NCBI GenBank assembly: GCA_963855995.1
Contig: OY979717.1
Location: 14,341,960 to 14,405,959 of the forward strand
Direction: 5' to 3'
DNA length: 64,000 nucleotides
DNA from: Muricea muricata
Taxonomy: Eukaryota > Cnidaria > Anthozoa > Malacalcyonacea > Plexauridae
In this document: positions 60,660 through 64,000 of the stretch, in pieces
Position numbering within the stretch: position 1 is the stretch's first letter
Layout: every line of letters starts with the position of its first letter
The notes under the pieces: model-generated
Told to the model about the DNA's origin: nothing
The model's database searches: none
The model's input: only the letters and a program-made list of their open reading frames with translations
Program-made: the position numbers and the translations under genes

Positions 60660-62680
60660 CTAAATGACTGTATATGTATTCTTGCAAGGTCGACCACAAC
60701 AAATACACATTCAGTTAAGATTAGATAATTGAATTTCGCGAGCGCGATTGACAGACAGTCTAGAAAACCTATAGCATGTTTGAACTTTTCCTCACTGCAC
60801 AAGTATAGCTATGACCTTGTGGGTTTTCTTGCGGTGAACACCTCTGTGATGCACACAAAAATAATAACCATATGCAATATATATAATGGATAATACTTAT
60901 AGAAATTTTCCCAGTAGAGTGATAAGTTAATAATAGGACCACAACCAGATATTCCTTTCAAATTTTTTTACCCTCAAAATATTAATAGTTCTCACAAATG
61001 AATGAATGAATGGAAATTCAATGTCTAGTGTCTAGTCTACACTAAATTTCATATTACCATGTGGATGCAGACAGAGGTTATGGAGAGCACGTGAATGACA
61101 TGACGACTCAACTGAACTTTAAATTTATCTGGATTAAAAGGATTATGACAAGACTGACTCAAGTGCATTACAAATATATCCGTATTAAAAGGATTATCGC
61201 ATTCTAAAACTAAAGCCAAACTGAGATAATCACATTCGCGTCTGAATTCTATGATACAAGTTATAACGTGAACAGTTTTCACAGAAATTTCCCAAATTAT
61301 TGTGTACATAACAATCACTGCAAGTAGACCACAGGGTGAGATTTATCAATGACCTAGAAGTAGGAATTCGTTCCGTAATCACGAAACTACATGAAACTCT
61401 GTCATTTGGTGGTAAAACCTATATCAAGGAGAAAGACACAAAGTTGTACCAAGAAATCCTTTGCAAAACAGTAAAATTCATTGTTTTTTTTCGATTTTTC
61501 TATAAAACCTTATGACAGCTTAAAAGTGCAAAATTTTAAACTTGTTTCAAAGAAAAATGACCAATATCATTAGAAAAGCTACAAAAACTGCTTATTAGAC
61601 ATTTAAATAGTTACCCTGATTTTTAATATGATTATTGAGTTATTGTTGCTCCAATATGCCAAAGTCCCGCTAAAAAGACTGGGTACTAAGCAAAAAACAC
61701 GTTTCAACAGCTCAAAACTTTTAAAAAACTTAAAATCTTTGTAACCATTTTAATTTTCTGTATGTAGTTTTTTGTAAACTTTCTAATGATGCAGGTTATT
61801 TTTAATTTGTTATAACTGAATCCAAAATTTTACATTTTTTAACTGATAGTAGTTTTAGTAGGAAAATTGGAGAATACCCTAATGTTTTAACATTTTGAAA
61901 AGAAATTTTTGGAACAAGTATTTGATTTTATATTAATAATACTATTACATATTTCAGAAGTTCAGAAAGTTTCGTTTCATAGGAACGAAACTGAAAGATA
62001 AGAATTTCATCCTGTGGTCTAAAGTTGATTTGTCAAGATTTATTTTTTCGAGAATTATTTCATTAATTGCTACCCCGGTGAATACATCTCAATACTTGCG
62101 TTAAGGTATGAAAAAAAATTTGACTGTATGATGTGTCAGCAATTTTTCCCGAAAAATCACTCCCGTTAATCATTAATTGCACTCTATTCCACTTGAATTA
62201 CCTATATTAATCCTACGTTTTTCTACGGGCCTTATCCCGAAGAAGTATTAGTTGGTCAAAGTAATAGCAACTCAAGGAAAGATTTATCAATTTCAGGGGG
62301 ACACTCCACAAATTTCCGCTCTGTGTGGAGAACAAGATCTTCACTTTGTTTTACAACATTGAATGTAGTGTATCATTGCAAGAAGAAACTGACGCGGCTG
62401 AAGATGAAATAAATTAATTTGTCCCTATGGTTACCCTAAGCGTAACTATGAGGTTTTGTCTCGATACTATCATTAAATAAATAAAATAGTTTTGCTGATG
62501 ATAACTAAATAGTTTTGCTGATGTCAGCATTATTTTCAAATGGACGATGGTTTTTGCGAAATTTTGATGGGGGTGTGTTGAGAAGTGATTATTTAATTAC
62601 TGTGATATTGAGGACCAGATGATCGATTGCTGAGAAAATAGACTTCAACATGGCCACCAAAAAAGGAACGTGAAAATAAA
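60660..62680. other. Intergenic, AT-rich, nothing recognised
   Basis: 60950-61060 shares short stretches (AATAGTTCTCACA, CTACACTAAATTTCATA) with the tandem units at 58.9-59.4 kb. No gene. Confidence 0.4.
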
Positions 62681-62687
62681 GCGGTTA

Positions 62688-63808
62688 GGGACTTGTCAGA
62701 AATTAGCAGGGGGGAGGGGGGGGGTTGGAAACGTGGGGAGGATCATAGCTTTTTAAGATCCTAGAAAAGGGAGGGTGAGGATAAAATGAGCTGCTTTTAA
62801 GGGGAGGGTCATTCCAATTTATTCTTATGCTTGTACAGTTGTTAGTACACAGTATAAATAGATTAGAAAAAAACAAGACGCCTGTTAAAATTAAGGCGTT
62901 CTCTCTGCCTGCCAAAACGAAAATGGGCACAAGGCTGTAACTAGAGCGTTTATTGGGGGTGGGTTATATTCAGTTATTTCTGTTCTGCTCAGCGAACTCC
63001 TTTTCAAATCAGTTATTATTAGGGTACCTTTCAAGGCATTTTAAGACATTGCTAGCACATCTTATGTAATCACTAAGATAACCAAAAATCAATGTCTCAG
63101 CGACTTGCCAGGCACTTTGTCCAGAGTCCTAGTAAGATTGCATTTTTTAGAATTTAATTTAAACTAAAGACTTTCATAGTACATAATTATATTAAACAAG
63201 ATTCTTTTGTCATAATACCACCAACATATGGCTGTTTTATTTTTGGATAGTTGCAGGTAAAGAAAATTTTACTAAAAGTGTATACAATACATAAATATAT
63301 TAACCTGATAGCATCATTTAAATCAATTCTGCAGCACACTACCTGAAGTCTCCACGATATAATTGAGTTTAAACGCCGTGTTTAGGTCGGCTAACGCGGC
63401 TTGTGCCAGCGGTATCACCCATGAGCGCTGCGCCAACTTGCGACACCGAAAAAAAGATAGAAACGGGCGGAATTTAAAACTCCGCCTCTCCTACGGCAGG
63501 CGGAGTACTGTGTTATGCTTAGTTCAAATATTATATTAAAACCACGACAACAATGTCAAATAAACATATTTTAGAATGAAAATGCATTGAGTTTTATAGT
63601 GTAAACGTTTTATGTGTGTGTGTAACTAAACTGAACTTTTGTATTAAATCACCTGATGATAGAGGGGAGGGTCATGGGGTTTCATGCTAAGCCCAAGGGG
63701 AGGGTAAGGAAATTTCGTTCCTATTGCTTAGATGGGTCACCTCATTTCCAACCTTAAGTTCAATATTTGCACCCCCCCCCTCCCCCCTGTTAATTTCTGA
63801 CAAGTCCC
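62688..63808. mobile_element. TTA-flanked element (PIF/Harbinger-like) enclosing copy B
   Basis: GGGACTTGTCAGAAATTAGC...AGGGGGG at the left is inverted at the right as CCCCCCTGTTAATTTCTGACAAGTCCC (about 36 bp), flanked by TTA at 62685-62687 and 63809-63811. A 3-bp TTA duplication with a GGG-starting terminus fits PIF/Harbinger MITEs. No transposase. Confidence 0.82.
62876..63510 (+). mobile_element. Transposon-derived element, copy B
   Basis: Second copy of the sequence at 15425-17872, from AACAAGACGCCTG to CTACGGCAGGCGGAGTA. It lacks the 1.2-kb insertion and keeps the empty site CTTGCCAG (63104-63111). It sits wholly inside the TTA-flanked element, so it is either inserted in it or its internal cargo. 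Confidence 0.8.
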
Positions 63809-64000
63809 TTAGTCTTGGTAAATATTTCTATATTTCTTTATGGTTTCATTTAATTGTCGTTCTCAACAGACACTGGGTATTTTTAATCAACATTTCGCAT
63901 ATCTCATCGTCCTAGCGGAGATGGAAAATAATGTTGATATCAGCAACAAAAACTACGTGACTCATGAAAGACGATTAACGGTATTAGGACAAAACGTCAT

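Overview
The window looks like nuclear DNA of an invertebrate animal. It is AT-rich, its genes are split by GT-AG introns and widely spaced, both well-resolved genes are metazoan families, and DNA-transposon-derived inverted repeats are dense. A cnidarian (anthozoan-like) source is my best guess, but it rests on general character and not on a marker gene.

Layout: (1) 0.9-7.3 kb, minus strand: a complete eight-exon ECH1-type dienoyl-CoA isomerase (310 aa). It has a plausible mitochondrial presequence on its own first exon and a C-terminal SKL peroxisomal signal. (2) 9.1-11.4 kb, plus strand: an intronless 755-aa multi-pass membrane protein of unknown family. (3) 13.66-14.28 kb, minus strand: the first exon of a gene with a CxxC...CxxC metal-binding-like module. 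(4) 14.3-36.6 kb: a gene-poor tract dominated by foldback elements and MITEs, several with readable target-site duplications, plus a tRNA-derived SINE and a broken transposase-like fragment. (5) 36.6/37.8-54.7 kb, minus strand: a 17-exon LDL-receptor-related gene. Its reconstructed order is signal peptide, eight LDLa modules with two Thr-rich linkers, YWTD propeller, EGF, a ninth LDLa, second YWTD propeller, EGF. All 17 exons join in frame to 1113 aa; the C-terminus is not certain. (6) 54.7-64 kb: non-coding, with long AT microsatellites, a perfect 114-bp-arm palindrome, a ~3.7-kb interval bounded by inverted repeats, tandem repeats and nested transposons.

The three main genes show no sign of working together: one is fatty-acid oxidation in mitochondria/peroxisomes, one an orphan membrane protein, one a cell-surface or secreted ligand-binding receptor. 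The most unusual content is the receptor's domain order and the layered inverted-repeat elements. One insertion (15678-16895) is supported by an empty-site copy of its host element in the same window. All splice junctions were placed by eye from GT/AG sites, phase continuity and family similarity; no alignment was run.
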